Source of the DNA: CAZPRY01 sp964589175
GTDB lineage: Bacteria; Fidelibacterota; UBA2242
Direction: 5' to 3'
Length of the DNA: 64,000 nt
Assembly: GCA_964589175.1 (NCBI GenBank)
Contig: CAZPRY010000002.1
Location: 124,001 to 188,000 of the forward strand
Made by a program: the position numbers and the translations under genes. Positions 63,209 through 64,000 of this stretch are shown one piece after another. Numbering within the stretch: the first letter of the stretch is position 1; each line of letters opens with the position of its first letter. The notes under the pieces were generated by a model, which saw only the letters and a program-made list of their open reading frames with translations, was not told the DNA's origin and searched no databases.

Positions 63209-64000
63209 TTCAACAGGATCATCTTAGCGGATTTGTTAAAGGAGTTCGCTTTCAGCGTGTAGATATAGACACCGTTGGGAACCGGCATGCCCGTACGATC
63301 CTTACCGTTCCATTGCACGGTCCGGTAACCGGCGGTCTGCTCGCCATCCACCAGCGTGACAACTTCGCGCCCGGTGATGTCGTAAACCATGAGCGTCACA
63401 TGCGCCTTTTCCGGCAAATCAAACGGTATTACCGTAGTCGGATTAAACGGATTGGGATAATTGTGGCCTAAATTGAAATCGGCCGGTATCGTATTCGACA
63501 CGATATCTTTAGTTATGGGAAATGCCGGATTCTTAGCCAGGGCGCCTTCGACATCTTCTCCAAAATCGAATTGCGCGATCAGGGTCAATTCACAATCCGG
63601 ATATTTTTGCTTCAGTTCTTCCAAAACGGACCGGGCCGAAGCCAGATCGTTCAGGTCTTTCTGGTAAAGATTGAAGAGATCGAAAAGGGCCGTATATTCG
63701 TGCTCGGTATCCGGATACTGCTTTTTAATCTGCAGGGATAAATCCAGCGCATCCTGAAACCGCCTTGCTTTCCTGTAACTGCCGACCAGCCGGTCTTTCA
63801 TTACGGCTTTGATTTCCGTATCGGGTGTATTGGCGATCATCTCTTCCCACAGGTTGCACATATCCAGGTTCCCTAGTTCTTTGCCAATCCATAACAGTTT
63901 AAACAGAGATTTCCGCGCCTGGGGTGAAGCCGGGTATTTTTGAATGACCGTCTTAAAAACCGGGATCGCACCCTGCAGATTTTTGCTACGATATAAATCT
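63205..64000 (-). CDS. TPR protein with C-terminal sorting domain (5' partial)
   Basis: The frame is open to the right edge, so the N-terminus is missing; the ATG at 63861 is internal. The visible 264 residues hold TPR-like helices (LQGAIPVFKTVIQKYPASPQ, ALDLSLQIKKQYPDTEHEY, ARSVLEELKQKYPD). A FlgD/Por-type sorting domain follows (HNYPNPFNPTTVIPF, GREVVTLVDGEQTAGYRTV, NGVYIYTLKA), ending in KSAKMILLK. It is likely exported by a type IX-like route and surface-attached. It leads the minus-strand operon with the heptapeptide ORF and the 214-residue protein. Confidence 0.85.
   Translation of the reverse strand, partial: DLYRSKNLQGAIPVFKTVIQKYPASPQARKSLFKLLWIGKELGNLDMCNLWEEMIANTPDTEIKAVMKDRLVGSYRKARRFQDALDLSLQIKKQYPDTEHEYTALFDLFNLYQKDLNDLASARSVLEELKQKYPDCELTLIAQFDFGEDVEGALAKNPAFPITKDIVSNTIPADFNLGHNYPNPFNPTTVIPFDLPEKAHVTLMVYDITGREVVTLVDGEQTAGYRTVQWNGKDRTGMPVPNGVYIYTLKANSFNKSAKMILLK

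Overview
The window most likely comes from a Gram-negative bacterium of the FCB superphylum, perhaps a Calditrichota/KSB1-type lineage, and probably from a metagenome-derived genome. Three surface-type proteins carry, or carry part of, the FlgD-like C-terminal sorting domain; two show the YPNPFNP motif. There is also a CarboxypepD_reg/TonB receptor with a DUF4249 lipoprotein, MacB-type permeases without an adjacent ATPase, a DUF2723 glycosyltransferase-like protein, two OmpA modules on one protein and an OprB-like porin. Glycyl radical chemistry (57.3-60.5 kb) indicates an anaerobic or facultative life. The lineage is inferred from gene families; no rRNA or other marker gene was recognised.

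Layout. 0-8.5 kb: two large MacB/FtsX-like permeases (the first cut by the left edge), then a three-gene outer-membrane uptake operon. 8.7-17.2 kb: a PLP-dependent decarboxylase, a CsgG/DUF5683-like protein, a secreted oligoendopeptidase F broken by an in-frame amber codon, a DUF2723 membrane protein and a pyruvoyl-dependent arginine decarboxylase. 17.9-35.6 kb: a co-oriented surface locus of a YdjY-like protein, a squalene-cyclase-like alpha-toroid protein, a 4567-residue repeat protein that carries its own toroid domain, and an OmpA protein with TSP3 repeats and two OmpA domains. 36-40.6 kb: porin, ArfB, a small membrane protein, and an MFS transporter translationally coupled to a radical SAM protein.

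40.6-46.1 kb is an accessory, partly AT-rich zone. It holds a 21-bp tandem array, a frameshifted GGCT-like gene, two related small lipoproteins lying between candidate attC-like sites, a CPBP protease, an orphan HigA-like regulator with a perfect palindromic operator, and a 394-bp MITE-like element. 46.1-47.3 kb: a DUF362/ferredoxin protein. 47.4-50.0 kb: an AT-rich, tightly overlapping three-gene operon that encodes a small unknown protein, an HEVGH putative metallopeptidase and a dCTP-deaminase-like protein. It is the best candidate here for an undescribed (possibly anti-phage) system.

50.1-64 kb: a 5'-truncated ornithine-racemase-like gene, a surface protein with an incomplete sorting domain, a NatAB-like ABC exporter, a patatin phospholipase with a two-RCK channel-like protein, and a hydroxyproline module (GRE activase, HypD-like trans-4-hydroxy-L-proline dehydratase, Xaa-Pro aminopeptidase). 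The window ends in a minus-strand operon made of a TPR/sorting-domain protein (cut by the right edge), a heptapeptide-repeat ORF built on an 11 x 21-bp array, and a 214-residue unknown protein. No tRNA, rRNA, CRISPR array, integrase or transposase gene was seen.
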